NCBI GenBank assembly: GCA_002794705.1
Contig: PGTK01000002.1
Span: 62,001-126,000 of the forward strand
DNA from: Candidatus Thermofonsia Clade 1 bacterium
Lineage (GTDB): Bacteria; Chloroflexota; Anaerolineae; Aggregatilineales; UBA2796
Length of the DNA: 64,000 bases
Direction: 5' to 3'
The notes under the pieces are model-generated. The model searched no databases. It saw nothing but the letters and a program-made list of their open reading frames with translations, and was not told where the DNA came from. Both the position numbers and the translations under genes were made by a program. The first letter of the stretch is position 1. Every line of letters starts with the position of its first letter. Shown one piece after another: positions 42,365-52,955 of this stretch.

Positions 42365-43003
42365 ATGACTGAACGTTTCTTGATCGTCGGGCTGGGCAAT
42401 CCGGGCAGGGAGTATGAGCGCACGCGCCATAACATTGGCTTCCGCGTTCTGGATGCGCTCGCTGCCAAGCACGCGCTTGCTTTCAGCAAAAAGCAGGCGA
42501 AGGCGCTTTTAGCGGAGGGATTAATCGCTGAGCGGCGCGCCATTCTGGCTAAGCCCCAGACCTATATGAACTTGAGCGGCGAATCAGTGCGCCCGCTGAT
42601 CGCCTTTTACAACATTCCCTTGACAAACGTGCTGGTCATCCTCGATGATCTTGATCTGCCACTGGGGACGCTGCGGCTGCGTCCGAGCGGGAGTCATGGC
42701 GGGCAAAAGGGCTTGAGGAGCATCCTAGAGCAGCTTGGCACACAAAATGTGGCGCGTCTGCGCTTTGGGATTGGGCGTCCGCCCGGACGCATGGACGCCG
42801 CTGCCTATGTGCTGCAGCCGTTTGCCGCTGAAGAGCAGCTCCCTGTGGCAGAGACGTTAGATCGGGCAGTGCGCGCTGTGGAGACTTGGCTGCAATTCGG
42901 CATTGAGGTGGCTATGGCGCGCTACAACGGCACGGCTGAAGATTCGGCGCGCAACGCCAATGCTGCGCCTAACCTACCGAACGCTGAGCCAAAGAGCGAA
43001 TAG
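42365..43003 (+). CDS. pth: Peptidyl-tRNA hydrolase
   Basis: 212 residues. FLIVGLGNPGREYERTRHN begins the enzyme with the catalytic N10/H20-type residues (N-P-G-x-x-Y and H-N), KPQTYMNLSGESV and DDLDLPLGTLRLRPSGSHGG the substrate-binding loops, and GIGRPPGRMDAAAYVLQPF the end of the domain. It frees tRNA from peptidyl-tRNA that has dropped off the ribosome. Start ATG 42365; the TTG two codons upstream is possible. A short Asn/Ala-rich tail follows the domain. mfd starts 10 nt downstream. Confidence 0.95.
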   Translation: MTERFLIVGLGNPGREYERTRHNIGFRVLDALAAKHALAFSKKQAKALLAEGLIAERRAILAKPQTYMNLSGESVRPLIAFYNIPLTNVLVILDDLDLPLGTLRLRPSGSHGGQKGLRSILEQLGTQNVARLRFGIGRPPGRMDAAAYVLQPFAAEEQLPVAETLDRAVRAVETWLQFGIEVAMARYNGTAEDSARNANAAPNLPNAEPKSE

Positions 43004-43012
43004 CTGGAGTTC

Positions 43013-46000
43013 ATGCAATTACACGGCTTGATCGCGCTTTTGCGCGAGAGCGCCGCCTTCCAGAGCTTGCTGAGCCAAGTCGCGGTGGGCTGCGCTATCC
43101 CTGATCAGGGCATTCTACGGTCGGCGCGCCCGTTTGTGGTTGCGGCGTTAGCACAGGCGGCTGCACGTCCGCTTGTGGTGCTGTGCGGGACAGTTGAACG
43201 CGCCTACACCTTGAGTGAGCAGTTACCTGTCTGGCTGCCTGAGACGCCGATCTACCGCTTTGCTGAGCCGAGCGCGCTTTTCTATGATCGCAGCGCTTGG
43301 GCGAGCAATGCCATTCGCGGACGCTTGGCAGCGTTGAGCGCGCTCATGCCGCCGCTGGGCGCAGAGCGCGGCACGCTGCCGATTGTGGTCACCTCGGCGC
43401 ACGCCTTGATGCAGCGCACCTTGCCGCCCCGCGAGTTCCGTGCGCATTCGCGCTTGCTCAGCGTCGGGCAGCGCGTGGAGCAAGAGAAACTTATACGTCT
43501 GTGGCTTGCCATTGGCTACACGCCCGTCTCAGTGGTGACCGAGCATGGCACGTTCAGTCGGCGTGGCGGCGTGCTGGATATCTTTCCCAGCAGTGCGGAG
43601 CGTCCTGTTCGAATCGAGCTATTCGGCGATGAAATTGAGAGTCTGCGCGCTTTCGATCCCGCCACACAGCGCAGCCTTGCCCCTCTTGAGCGCGTGAGCA
43701 TCACGCCCGCCCGCGAGGTCTTGCCCAAACATGCGGTCTCGGTTGCGGCGCGCCTTGCCGATTGGTTTGCCGCCCTGCCAGAGCCGCCCGATCAGCGCAC
43801 GGACTCGCCCCGTGCCGATCAGAGCGCTCTGGGGAGCGAGAGCGCCTTCCCCTGCCTTGAATTCTACTTGCCCTATTGCTACCGCGAGGCATATAGCCTG
43901 CTGGACTACCTCCCTGAAGACACGCTGTTAGTCGTAGAGGATTGGGCGCCGCTCGAAGAGGGCGTCGCGGCGCTGGAGGCGCAAGCAGTCGCTTTGCGCG
44001 CTGAGAAGGAGCGGCTCGGACAGCTGCCGCCTGACTATCCCTTGCCCTATTTGACGTGGGAGGCACTGCGTGACTTGATCAGGGCGCACGCGCCGATTCG
44101 CCTAGGCGGCTACGAGGAACATATAGCTGACTCAGAGGCGCTAGGCGCCTTGTTCGCGCCTGAGGCGCGCTATGGCGGTCAGTTGAAGCTGTTTCTGGAG
44201 GCGCTGCGCGATCTCTACACGGGCGGTCAGCGCGCTGTTGTGGTCAGCAATCAGGCACAGCGTCTGGCAGAACTGTGGGCAGAGCAGGGGCGCACAATCC
44301 GCCCGAATGTGGTGACTCGCCTCGATCAGCCGCTCGACCTCGCCTTTGTGGAGGGTGCGCTCGCCGAAGGCTGGCAGCTGCGCGTTCAACCGACTCTGCA
44401 TTTGCTCACCGACGCTGAAATTTTCGGCTGGCGACGTCCAGAGCCGCGCCGTCAACCCGTGCAGCGCGCCATCTCGCCAGAGGCGCACTTCGCCGATCTG
44501 CAGCCGAACGATTATGTGGTGCATGGCGACTACGGCGTAGCGCGTTTTCTCGGTCTGCACAAAATGGCGCTCGATGGCGCTCAGCGCGAGTATTTGGCGC
44601 TGCAATTCAGCGGTACGGATATGCTCTATGTGCCGATCCATCAGGCGGATCGCGTCTCGCGCTATGTGGGAGCTGATGATCAGCCGCCGACCCTAACACG
44701 ACTCGGCTCTTCCGAATGGCAGACTCGCAAGGAGGCAGCGCGCCGTGCCGCCGAAGAGACCGCCCGTGAGATGCTTGAACTCTACGCCAAGCGTGCAGCG
44801 GCGCGGAGTCATGCTTTTAGCCCAGATACAGCGTGGCAGGCTGAACTGGAGGCGTCTTTCCCCTATATTGAGACAGAAGATCAGCTGCGCGCTTTGGCAG
44901 AGGTCAAGGCGGATATGGAGCGCCCAACTCCAATGGATCGCTTGCTGTGTGGCGATGTCGGCTTTGGCAAGACGGAGGTCGCGCTGCGGGCGGCTTTCAA
45001 GGCGGTCATGGACGGCAAGCAGGTGGCGCTCTTGGTGCCGACGACTGTCCTAGCGCAACAGCACTTCAATACCTTCAGTCAGCGCCTTGCCGCGTTCCCC
45101 GTCAAAGTGGAGATGCTCTCGCGCTTTCGCACGCCGCGTGAGCAGAGCGCGATCCTAGAGGCGGCGCGGCGCGGCGAGATTGACGTCTTGATCGGCACGC
45201 ATCGCCTGCTCAGCGATGATGTGATCTTCCGCGATCTGGGCTTGCTGATCATTGATGAGGAACAACGCTTTGGCGTGACGCATAAAGAGCGCTTTAAGCG
45301 CTTGCGCACTGAGATTGACGTGCTGACCCTGACTGCCACGCCGATCCCGCGTACGCTCTACATGAGCTTGAGCGGCATCCGCGATATCAGCATGATTCAG
45401 ACGCCTCCAGCGGAGCGCCTGCCCGTCATCACGCACGTCGGGCAGTATGATGAACAGTTGGTGCGCCAAGCGATCCTGCGTGAGCTGGATCGCGGCGGAC
45501 AGGTCTATTTTGTGCATAACCGCGTGGCGACCATTCACACAATCGCCGATCATCTCCGCCGTCTTGTGCCAGAGGCGCGCCTCGCCATTGGACACGGTCA
45601 GATGCCTGAGGAAGAGCTGGAGCGCGTGATGATCGGCTTTGCCAATGGCGAGCAGGACATCCTGCTCTGCACCACCATCATCGAGAGCGGTCTGGATATT
45701 CCCAATGCGAACACGATCATTGTGGATCGCGCTGATACATTCGGTTTAGCGCAGCTCTATCAGCTGCGCGGGCGCGTGGGACGCGGCGCCTATCGTGCTT
45801 ATGCTTATCTGTTCTACGCGCCGAATGCTGTTCTTACGACAGACGCCCGTGCGCGCCTTGAGACCATTGCCGAACACACGGATTTGGGCAGCGGCTACAG
45901 CATTGCCATGCGCGATCTGGAGTTGCGCGGCGCCGGCGAATTGCTAGGCAGCCGTCAGAGCGGATTCATTGCCAGCGTCGGCTTTCACTTGTATACCCAG

Positions 46001-46522
46001 ATGCTGGCAGAGGCAGTAGCGCGCCTGAAGCGCGAACAGCCCACACCTAGCACGGTAGAGTCCGCCCAGAGAGCGCCGCTGGTGATTGATTTGCCGCTGC
46101 GCGCTTACGTCCCCGCTGAATTCATGGCGGAGGGCGCTATGCGCCTGCAATTCTATCGCCGCCTTGCCGACGTGCGCACGCCCGCCCAGTTAGATGACAT
46201 GCGCGCTGAATTAGAGGATCGTTTTGGGGCATTGCCGCCTGAGCTGGATGATCTGCTCTATCAGTTGCGCGTGAAGTTGCTTGCACAAGCGGCAAATGTG
46301 AGCGGGATCGCGCTTGAGGCGAACCAGATCGCCCTAAAATTGCCCTATTTGGCTGAAATTGATCGGTCGGCGCTGCAACGTTATCTCGGTAACGAGGTGC
46401 GCGTTAGCCGCGTGGCGGTCTGGTTGCCACACGATCCTGAAGGCAAGTGGCGGACGCGCTTGCTGGACGTTTTGCAGCGCTTGCAGCCGATCAAACAGGG
46501 GCGTGTGCGCGCCGCTGTCTAG
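43013..46522 (+). CDS. mfd: Transcription-repair coupling factor Mfd
   Basis: 1169 residues, full length. Domains in order: UvrB-like D1-D3 (about 1-340), the RNA-polymerase-interacting domain with [15 protein letters not shown], then the RecG-like helicase core: [12 protein letters not shown] (Walker A), [10 protein letters not shown] (DEEQ box), [37 protein letters not shown] and [10 protein letters not shown], and the C-terminal D7 autoinhibitory domain. Mfd pushes stalled RNA polymerase off lesions and recruits UvrA. GGAG lies ahead of ATG 43013. Likely cotranscribed with pth. Confidence 0.96.
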   Translation: MQLHGLIALLRESAAFQSLLSQVAVGCAIPDQGILRSARPFVVAALAQAAARPLVVLCGTVERAYTLSEQLPVWLPETPIYRFAEPSALFYDRSAWASNAIRGRLAALSALMPPLGAERGTLPIVVTSAHALMQRTLPPREFRAHSRLLSVGQRVEQEKLIRLWLAIGYTPVSVVTEHGTFSRRGGVLDIFPSSAERPVRIELFGDEIESLRAFDPATQRSLAPLERVSITPAREVLPKHAVSVAARLADWFAALPEPPDQRTDSPRADQSALGSESAFPCLEFYLPYCYREAYSLLDYLPEDTLLVVEDWAPLEEGVAALEAQAVALRAEKERLGQLPPDYPLPYLTWEALRDLIRAHAPIRLGGYEEHIADSEALGALFAPEARYGGQLKLFLEALRDLYTGGQRAVVVSNQAQRLAELWAEQGRTIRPNVVTRLDQPLDLAFVEGALAEGWQLRVQPTLHLLTDAEIFGWRRPEPRRQPVQRAISPEAHFADLQPNDYVVHGDYGVARFLGLHKMALDGAQREYLALQFSGTDMLYVPIHQADRVSRYVGADDQPPTLTRLGSSEWQTRKEAARRAAEETAREMLELYAKRAAARSHAFSPDTAWQAELEASFPYIETEDQLRALAEVKADMERPTPMDRLLCGDVGFGKTEVALRAAFKAVMDGKQVALLVPTTVLAQQHFNTFSQRLAAFPVKVEMLSRFRTPREQSAILEAARRGEIDVLIGTHRLLSDDVIFRDLGLLIIDEEQRFGVTHKERFKRLRTEIDVLTLTATPIPRTLYMSLSGIRDISMIQTPPAERLPVITHVGQYDEQLVRQAILRELDRGGQVYFVHNRVATIHTIADHLRRLVPEARLAIGHGQMPEEELERVMIGFANGEQDILLCTTIIESGLDIPNANTIIVDRADTFGLAQLYQLRGRVGRGAYRAYAYLFYAPNAVLTTDARARLETIAEHTDLGSGYSIAMRDLELRGAGELLGSRQSGFIASVGFHLYTQMLAEAVARLKREQPTPSTVESAQRAPLVIDLPLRAYVPAEFMAEGAMRLQFYRRLADVRTPAQLDDMRAELEDRFGALPPELDDLLYQLRVKLLAQAANVSGIALEANQIALKLPYLAEIDRSALQRYLGNEVRVSRVAVWLPHDPEGKWRTRLLDVLQRLQPIKQGRVRAAV

Positions 46523-46528
46523 GGGCGG

Positions 46529-47698
46529 TTAGATCGCCGCCACGACCCGGACTGCGGCGTAGAGGCTAGAGCCGAAGTGCAACGAAAACGCCGCGATTGA
46601 GAGTCCCAAGCGCCACGATCGCTTGAATGGCTGTGTGGCATACTGCTTGATCAGGAACAGAACTGTGCTGAACATCAGCACGAACAATGCCGCGTAAGCT
46701 GACCAGACGAAGTTGCCATCATCAGCCCGTTGTCCTTGTTCATAAAATAGATAGGCCCATATCAGGCTCACGGCAAAGACTAGCCAAGATAGGCTGAGGT
46801 AGTCATCTCTGCGAGCTTCTCGGAAGTGCAAAGCATAAGCTGTGACGGGGAAAACCATCGAAAGCGCCAGCCGAGCAAAGACCAAGCTGTCCCCAAAGCC
46901 ATAGACCCGAAAAAACTTTAGCCAGCCTATACCGATGGAGGCGCGTTGCATATCTGTGTATGTGACAAGGTACTGCAAAGCGAGCATCAGCAAAACAGGC
47001 ACACCAATGCCAACAATTAGCAACATCCAGTCAAGCGGCAAGCGGCGGATCAGGCGATATAGCACAACTAATCCAAGAGCGGGCAAAAGCGCGATAGAGT
47101 AGCTCGGTTTGCTCAGCGAGAGCAATAGGACGATCAGCACTGAAAGCAGCATGAGAAAAATGCGCCGATTCAGGCTTGTGAATGGCTGAGGCGAAACAGC
47201 CCGCCAAGCGATCAGCGACATTGGCACAGTGAAGATCAGCATCAAAGGTTGAGTAGGGTTGTGGTAGGGTAGGTAGTTAATGTAGCCCAGAAAAAGCGGT
47301 GGCTCAAACCAGAGATAGATCGGTGCAGCCCACATCAGCAAGAGCACAACGATAGCCGCCAAAGCGTCCGTCAGCTGACTGCCCATCTGCGTTTTGAGTG
47401 CCATAAACAAGCTGAGTCCGATCAAAATTCTGAAGGCTGTTTGCAAAGTTACAGCAACTTCTTTGATATCTTCTAGACCTAGCGTATTCTTCGCCAAGAT
47501 CAGCAAAATGTGATAGAGGATGTGCGGTATGCTCAGCCGCCAGCCATCTTCAATCGCTATTGCAAAGGAGTAATGGCCCACGTAGTCGTGGTTGTTGGCA
47601 GCATAGAAGCTGTAGAAAACGGGGACAAATGTAGCGACCAGAATTAGCGAGACGGCTACTAGACTGACTGTGAGCGGCAGGGAGCGACTTGCTGGCAT
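46529..47698 (-). CDS. Multi-pass membrane protein, unknown
   Basis: 389 residues with about ten hydrophobic segments. YSFYAANNHDYVGHYSFAIA after the first helix and LWFEPPLFLGYINYLPYHNP in the middle suggest a GT-C-like membrane glycosyltransferase or a related polytopic protein, but the motifs are too weak for a call. ATG 47698 has GAAGGTG 5 nt ahead; the frame opens further upstream to 47770, beyond the promoter. Lower GC than neighbours. Convergent with mfd, divergent from clpP. Confidence 0.7.
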   Translation of the reverse strand: MPASRSLPLTVSLVAVSLILVATFVPVFYSFYAANNHDYVGHYSFAIAIEDGWRLSIPHILYHILLILAKNTLGLEDIKEVAVTLQTAFRILIGLSLFMALKTQMGSQLTDALAAIVVLLLMWAAPIYLWFEPPLFLGYINYLPYHNPTQPLMLIFTVPMSLIAWRAVSPQPFTSLNRRIFLMLLSVLIVLLLSLSKPSYSIALLPALGLVVLYRLIRRLPLDWMLLIVGIGVPVLLMLALQYLVTYTDMQRASIGIGWLKFFRVYGFGDSLVFARLALSMVFPVTAYALHFREARRDDYLSLSWLVFAVSLIWAYLFYEQGQRADDGNFVWSAYAALFVLMFSTVLFLIKQYATQPFKRSWRLGLSIAAFSLHFGSSLYAAVRVVAAI

Positions 47699-47735
47699 AT
47701 GGTCACCTTCTTCTGTAGCGTGCAGACGGCGCCAT

Positions 47736-47764
47736 AGTATAGTCTGCTTGGGGCAGAGCATCAA
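47736..47764 (-). promoter_or_regulatory. Promoter of the membrane protein gene
   Basis: On the minus strand TTGATG (47764-47759), a 17-nt spacer and TATACT (47741-47736). The leader would be about 30 nt. This supports ATG 47698 as start. Confidence 0.55.
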
Positions 47765-47829
47765 GACCAAGCCTCAGCGCTGCCACAAGGTTGATGAAGC
47801 TCTTATGCGCATTTCGGCTCAAGCATGAG

Positions 47830-47835
47830 TATACT
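47830..47835 (+). promoter_or_regulatory. -10 box in front of clpP
   Basis: TATACT, 37 nt upstream of the clpP ATG at 47872. The -35 was not recognised. Confidence 0.35.
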
Positions 47836-47871
47836 TATCAACAGCACTGTCAATCAGATTGGAGCAACCTC

Positions 47872-48468
47872 ATGGTGTTCATCCCGACCGTGATCGAAGA
47901 TACAGGGCGCTACGAGCGTGCTTGGGACGTTTATTCCCTGCTGCTCAAAGAGCGCATCATCTTCGTCGGCACGGAGATCAATGCATTTGTGGCAAACTCG
48001 ATAGTGGCGCAACTGCTCTACCTTGAGCATGAAGACCCCGATCGGGAGATTAGGATGTACATTCAATCGCCCGGCGGCGAAATTTACGCGGGCTTGGCGA
48101 TCTATGACGCAATGCGCCTGATCAAGGCGCCCGTCTCAACTACGGCTATTGGCATGACGGCAAGTTTCGGCACGGTTTTGTTGGCGGCAGGCGCAAAGGG
48201 AATGCGCTATGCGCTCCCGAACGCCACTATCCACATGCATCAGCCGCTCAGCTACAGCGGCGGCGGACAAGCCTCCGATGTAGCAATTCAAGCAAGGGAG
48301 ATCATCCGTCTGAAGGAAAAGCTGCTTGATATCCTCGTTGAGGCGACGGGACAGCCGCGTGAGGTGCTGGAGCGCGACACTGACCGCGACCTCTACTTGA
48401 GCGCTGAGCGGGCGCACGAGTACGGCATTGTAGATAAGATTCTGGAAAGTCCGAAGCGCAAAGCCTAG
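47872..48468 (+). CDS. clpP: ATP-dependent Clp protease proteolytic subunit
   Basis: 198 residues, normal length. The start VIEDTGRYERAWDVYSLLLK is typical of ClpP, YIQSPGGEIYAGLAIYD follows, and the catalytic triad is Ser98 in GMTASFGTVLLAAG, His123 in IHMHQPL and Asp171 in ERDTDRD. The Ser loop has F-G-T in place of the usual M-A/G-A/S. ClpP works with ClpX or ClpC, which are not in the window. Start ATG 47872 with TTGGAG upstream; the frame is open further back to 47791 without support. Confidence 0.94.
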   Translation: MVFIPTVIEDTGRYERAWDVYSLLLKERIIFVGTEINAFVANSIVAQLLYLEHEDPDREIRMYIQSPGGEIYAGLAIYDAMRLIKAPVSTTAIGMTASFGTVLLAAGAKGMRYALPNATIHMHQPLSYSGGGQASDVAIQAREIIRLKEKLLDILVEATGQPREVLERDTDRDLYLSAERAHEYGIVDKILESPKRKA

Positions 48469-48508
48469 CCCATAGGCACTAGCCTAGTGCCGAGCGAGGT
48501 GAGCCAAC

Positions 48509-49897
48509 ATGCGAATCATGCTGGACGACGGCACGACTGAAGACTACGAAGATGAGCCGTTCAGCGAGGGCGGGCAAGGCAAGCTCTATCTCTCGTGGGA
48601 TAAAAAGCACGTCATCAAACTCTACCATCAGGAGGATCGAGCGCGCCTATCCGCCCTTCAGAAGATCATGGGCGATTTCAACGTCACGCGCCACGATCCA
48701 AGCGCTGCCGCGCTCTTTGCTTGGATCAATGGCATTGTACGGCATCCCTCGCTAGGCGTGCGGATGCTTAACGTCAACCGCGACCTGCCCCACAAAGACC
48801 TAAAGTGGTGGCTCTCGCCGAAGTCGCTCAAGCGCCTGCCTGAGGACATGCGCGGCAACTGGTTCGACCGCACTTGCGTCGCTAGCGAGATGGCGCGCAT
48901 TGCCTGGAAGCTACACGGCGTTGGACTGTGCCACTCAGACTTCTCTGGCGCCAATTTTTTGGCGAATGTGGCGCGCCATCGCGTTGTGCTGATCGATCTT
49001 GACAATTTGGTGGTGCCAGATGTGCTGCCGCCTGCCATGATTGGCACAGCAGAGTATATGGCACCTGAGATCGTGTCTGCCTACATGCGCGGTCGGACCG
49101 ACATCCGTCCTTCCATCCAGACTGACCTGCATTCGCTCGCTGTTTTGATCTACCAGCTCCTGCTCATGCGCCATCCCCTGCGCGGTCCGAAGGTCCATGA
49201 TCCTGAAAGCGCTGAGCGCGACGATCAACTTGCCTTTGGCGAACGTGCGCTCTACACTGAAGACCCCAACGACCGCTCCAATCGCCCGAAGGATCCATTT
49301 CACGGCGCTTGGCTGCTCGGCGAAGAGGTGGAGAGCCTGATGCACCGCGCTTTCACAGATGGGCTGCGCGATCCAAGTAGACGACCAGTTGCCGCTATGT
49401 GGCGCGATGCGCTCTCGCGCATGGTGGATCAGCACGTGCCATGCTTGAATCCTGAGTGTGAGGGCAAGGCGTTCATCTTGCTGCGCGATCATCCGGCGGT
49501 CTGTCCGTGGTGCAACACGCGCCTGACCTATCCCAAGCAGATTCCTGTGCTGCGTTTGTACGCGGGCATTGGGCAGACAGGACATTTTCAACAGGACAAG
49601 GGACGAATCGTCGGCTGGCAGAGCCGCACGCTCCATCGCTGGCACGCCCAGAGCAATTTCTCTGAGCACGAGGCGACGCGCCCTGAGGATCGGGCGCCGT
49701 TAGTTGAGTTTCAGTACGATAGACGGTACGGCTGGGTGCTGTACAATATCGCTTTAGACGAACTGCGCGTGGCGGAGGTCAATGTGATGCGGCGTGTGCC
49801 AATGGGTGCCGCTTTGCCGCTGCGCGAGGGTCAGAAGTGGCTGCTGGGCGGCGGCAACACGGCGCGCCTTGCCCTTGTAACGATGCAGAGCGTCTAG
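48509..49897 (+). CDS. Divergent protein kinase with C-terminal zinc ribbon (TerY-associated type)
   Basis: 462 residues. Kinase core about 15-300: glycine loop FSEGGQGKLYLSW, Lys37 in VIKLYH, LCHSDFSGANFL in place of HRDxKPxN, LIDLDNL in place of DFG, and GTAEYMAPEIVS. It is followed by a zinc ribbon, C312-x4-C317 and C332-x2-C335 (CLNPECEG, CPWC). The final 120 residues have beta-strands and a WVLYNI...LPLREGQKWLLGG pattern, FHA/C-terminal-like. Kinases with such cores are known to pair with TerY-type vWA proteins and PP2C phosphatases. First gene of a tight three-gene unit (next start 5 nt on); no PP2C gene adjacent. Confidence 0.82.
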   Translation: MRIMLDDGTTEDYEDEPFSEGGQGKLYLSWDKKHVIKLYHQEDRARLSALQKIMGDFNVTRHDPSAAALFAWINGIVRHPSLGVRMLNVNRDLPHKDLKWWLSPKSLKRLPEDMRGNWFDRTCVASEMARIAWKLHGVGLCHSDFSGANFLANVARHRVVLIDLDNLVVPDVLPPAMIGTAEYMAPEIVSAYMRGRTDIRPSIQTDLHSLAVLIYQLLLMRHPLRGPKVHDPESAERDDQLAFGERALYTEDPNDRSNRPKDPFHGAWLLGEEVESLMHRAFTDGLRDPSRRPVAAMWRDALSRMVDQHVPCLNPECEGKAFILLRDHPAVCPWCNTRLTYPKQIPVLRLYAGIGQTGHFQQDKGRIVGWQSRTLHRWHAQSNFSEHEATRPEDRAPLVEFQYDRRYGWVLYNIALDELRVAEVNVMRRVPMGAALPLREGQKWLLGGGNTARLALVTMQSV

Positions 49898-49901
49898 TGC
49901 T

Positions 49902-52900
49902 ATGCTGGAGGTGCGTTCCGCTGCTGAACTGCGCGCCGCCTTGCGCAACGCTCCGCCGCACAGCCTGATCAGCCTTGCGGCGGGCGAGTATGGCGGTCTT
50001 TTTATCTTTGATAAGCCGCTGACTCTGCGCGGGCTAGGGCGTCAGACCGTGTTGTGGCGGCAGGCAGCGCCTGTGGTCTATGTGCGGGCGCCTGAGGTGC
50101 ATTTTGAGCATGTTGGGATCGAGCGAACAGTTCAGGCGGGCGTGACCGTCTTGCATCAGGCGGGCTGCGCGCCCAGCGGAGTGGACTCCATGCAACTGAC
50201 TGAGGAGACCTTGATCAATCTGGGCGAGTTACTGCCCAATGCCCCTCTCAGCTTGCCGCTGCGCCTGAGCGTCAATGCGCGGACTGAGCTGACTGTCACG
50301 GGGCTGCACGGCGCTCGTTTTGAGCCGTCTGTGTTGCCGACAGGCGGCACACACTGGGTTGTGCTGAGTATTGAGGGACAATCCCTGCAGCGTGGCGCAG
50401 TGCTGCTGGGCGAAGTGACCGTGCGCGAGGGCGATCAGGTGCGCCACATTTGGCTCAGTGGCACTGTGCTTGACCAAACGCCGCCTGAGAAATTGCTCTG
50501 CCTTGCAGTCAAGAAACATCGCCTCTATCCGCCCTTGCGCGGCATGTTGCTCTCGTCGGCGCATTTTGCCGCCTTAGGCATCCCCAACTTGCCTGAGGGC
50601 GATTACTGCTTTGTGCAGGGCGATCCGAGTGGCGCGCTGTTCCTGTTCCTGCCTCAGACGCCGCCCTTGCCGATCAAGCTGAACAACGTACCACTAGAGC
50701 GCGGCGTGCGCCGTTTGTTGCATGAGCATGATCAGCTCAGCATCGGCGATCTGACCCTACAGGTGGTTCAGGCGGCTGAAGCGCCTGATCTTGAATTGCC
50801 TGCCACTTTGCGCTTTGCGCCCTTCATAGACCGTGTGCCTGAGCCTGTGCCGCTTGTCTTACAGACACTTAAAACGGGCTGGAAAGGTGAGATCGTCGCT
50901 AGCGCTCCGTATTTGAGCGTCATGCCGGAGGGACAATTCCGCGTGCCGCCCAATCGGATGCATACTTGGCAAGTCAGCCTGAATGAAAAGGCGCTCAACT
51001 TGCCTAACGCTGAGTATTTCCTCTCCGGCGGCATTTTAGTCGTTGGCAGCGGACAGGTCTACAGCGTAGATGTACAATTGAGCATTCAGCGCCCAGAGGT
51101 ATCGTTGCACGTCCAGCCGCTTGATCTAGGGCAAGTCGAGATCGGTTGGCAGGCGGAGCGGACGCTTGAGTTGGCAATTACCAACTTCGGGCGGAGCGCA
51201 TGGTCGGGCGAGGTATATGCGACGCGCTCATGGCTGCACGTCCTTTCGCCGATGCCTGTGCGCGGCAGCGCTTGGGCTGAGATCGGCGTGCAGGTCGCGT
51301 TGCGCTTGCACTGGGAGGCTCTGGGCGAGTCTGAGCAGCTTTCAAGCGGCGTGCATGAGATTCCCAATGCTTTCATCATTGATGGCAGAGGGGCTTTCCC
51401 TGATATCGCCGTGCCTGCGCGCCTTGAGGTCTTGCCGCCGTGCGGACATCTGCGCTTGCTGACTGACTCCGTGCGCTTTGACGAGGTAGAGCGCAATCTT
51501 GACCTGCCAAGTGCCTTCATCGAGGTGCGCAACGAAGGCGCTGCTGATTGGTACGGCACGCTGCGCGCTGAGCGCGGCTGGGTGCAGATCGTTGAGGCAT
51601 ATGAGGCGGAATTGAGCGGCGAGATCAGCGCGCCGACTCTGCGCGTGCCGCCTTTGCAGACGGCGCGCATTCGTCTTGAGCTGCTGGACATTCCAGAGAG
51701 CATTCCTGTGGAAGAGCCTGTTGCCCTTGATGAAGTCTTGATCGAAAGCGATCCGCGCAGCGCGCCTTTCAAGGCAAGCGTGCCGATTAGCATGATTTTG
51801 GTGGAACGTCCGCCGTTTATGGCGGCACAGACGGTCAGTTTTCCGCCGTTTGTGCACGGCGAGCCGCCCAGCGAGGCGATCTTGCGCTTGTACAATCGCG
51901 GACCGTCGGTTTGGCGCGGCACAGTGCAGCGTCACGCAGCTTGGCTAGCTGTCCCCAAGGAAGTTTTTGAGTGCGCTATCGGCAAAACGCTGGAGATTCC
52001 CATTGGCTTGCATGAGCGGCAGATCGGGGCGTTGCCGCTGGGCGTTAGCCGCCATGAGGCGGCGCTGAGTCTGAGCAATGTGCGTGAGCCTGTGCCAATT
52101 GCCGTCCAGCTGGATATCCGTGAGGTGCCGCGTGCGCCGATCCTTGAGACGCCGCTGCTCAACTTTGGCGTCGTTAATCCGTTACACGCCGAGCCAGCTT
52201 TCGAGACTGTCCGCTTGTTGAATGCGGCGCCGAAGGCGTGGCATGGCACGGTCAGGCTAACTGCGGACTGGCTCTCGTTTGAGACGGCGCGTCGCGCCTT
52301 CGATTTGCAAGTGCCGCCTGCCAGCATTGTTGAGTTTAAGGTTTTGGTGAATGCACAGGCGCTCGCGCTACCGAGCGACGTACACACTCTCCAAGAGGCG
52401 CTGATCATCGAAGGGGCGGATGAGACCTTCACTATTGCCGCACAGATCGCGCTGCCTGAGCTAGTGCCGCAGCTGAGCCTGACGCCCGCGCACCTGACTT
52501 TGAGCAGCCTGAAGCCCGTCAAACTCAAGCTGACCAATCGAGGCGAACGCGAATGGACGCTCAACTTGAGCAGCCCGCCTTGGGTCGCCCTCTCCCTGAG
52601 CGAAGTGACCCTTGAACCAAAAGAGACTCAGAGCGTGGAAGTGCGCTTGGTAGCTGAGGAAATCGCTTTTGCATGGCAGGAGCCGCGTGGCGTGATCATC
52701 AGCAGCACTGGACGCGAGTGGGCGGTCGCTGTTGAGGTGACTGAGGGCGCCCTAAAAGCGGCAAAGCGCGCCAAGACCGCGCCTCTGGGCGCGCCGCCGC
52801 TTGAGAGCGCCTCCGTTCAGCCGCCTGCCGAGCCGACTCCATCTGCGGCTGAGAATGCGCCCGCTCAGGCGTCTGCTGAACAGTCAGCGCCACCTGCTGT

Positions 52901-52955
52901 GACTGACAATACGCCTGCTGAGTCATCGGCTGCGGCTGAGAGTACCGATGCCTGA
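49902..52955 (+). CDS. Large multidomain protein with beta-helix-like start and Ig-like repeats
   Basis: 1017 residues, no signal peptide or membrane helix, so cytoplasmic. Residues 1-85 (LISLAAGEYGGLFIFDKPLT, VHFEHVGIE) look like a few turns of a right-handed beta-helix. Residues 235-290 (LNNVPLERGVRRLLHEHDQL, SIGDLTLQVV) resemble the end of an FHA domain. From about 300 to 930 there are six or so units of roughly 100 residues, each with a Trp-Leu pair late in the unit (RSWLHV, RGWVQI, AAWLAV, ADWLSF, PPWVAL), like BACON/Ig-type sandwiches. The tail (950-1017) is Pro/Ala/Ser-rich. It lies between the kinase and the vWA gene with overlap of 8 nt to the latter, so a scaffold or kinase substrate is likely (inference). 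Confidence 0.75.
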   Translation: MLEVRSAAELRAALRNAPPHSLISLAAGEYGGLFIFDKPLTLRGLGRQTVLWRQAAPVVYVRAPEVHFEHVGIERTVQAGVTVLHQAGCAPSGVDSMQLTEETLINLGELLPNAPLSLPLRLSVNARTELTVTGLHGARFEPSVLPTGGTHWVVLSIEGQSLQRGAVLLGEVTVREGDQVRHIWLSGTVLDQTPPEKLLCLAVKKHRLYPPLRGMLLSSAHFAALGIPNLPEGDYCFVQGDPSGALFLFLPQTPPLPIKLNNVPLERGVRRLLHEHDQLSIGDLTLQVVQAAEAPDLELPATLRFAPFIDRVPEPVPLVLQTLKTGWKGEIVASAPYLSVMPEGQFRVPPNRMHTWQVSLNEKALNLPNAEYFLSGGILVVGSGQVYSVDVQLSIQRPEVSLHVQPLDLGQVEIGWQAERTLELAITNFGRSAWSGEVYATRSWLHVLSPMPVRGSAWAEIGVQVALRLHWEALGESEQLSSGVHEIPNAFIIDGRGAFPDIAVPARLEVLPPCGHLRLLTDSVRFDEVERNLDLPSAFIEVRNEGAADWYGTLRAERGWVQIVEAYEAELSGEISAPTLRVPPLQTARIRLELLDIPESIPVEEPVALDEVLIESDPRSAPFKASVPISMILVERPPFMAAQTVSFPPFVHGEPPSEAILRLYNRGPSVWRGTVQRHAAWLAVPKEVFECAIGKTLEIPIGLHERQIGALPLGVSRHEAALSLSNVREPVPIAVQLDIREVPRAPILETPLLNFGVVNPLHAEPAFETVRLLNAAPKAWHGTVRLTADWLSFETARRAFDLQVPPASIVEFKVLVNAQALALPSDVHTLQEALIIEGADETFTIAAQIALPELVPQLSLTPAHLTLSSLKPVKLKLTNRGEREWTLNLSSPPWVALSLSEVTLEPKETQSVEVRLVAEEIAFAWQEPRGVIISSTGREWAVAVEVTEGALKAAKRAKTAPLGAPPLESASVQPPAEPTPSAAENAPAQASAEQSAPPAVTDNTPAESSAAAESTDA

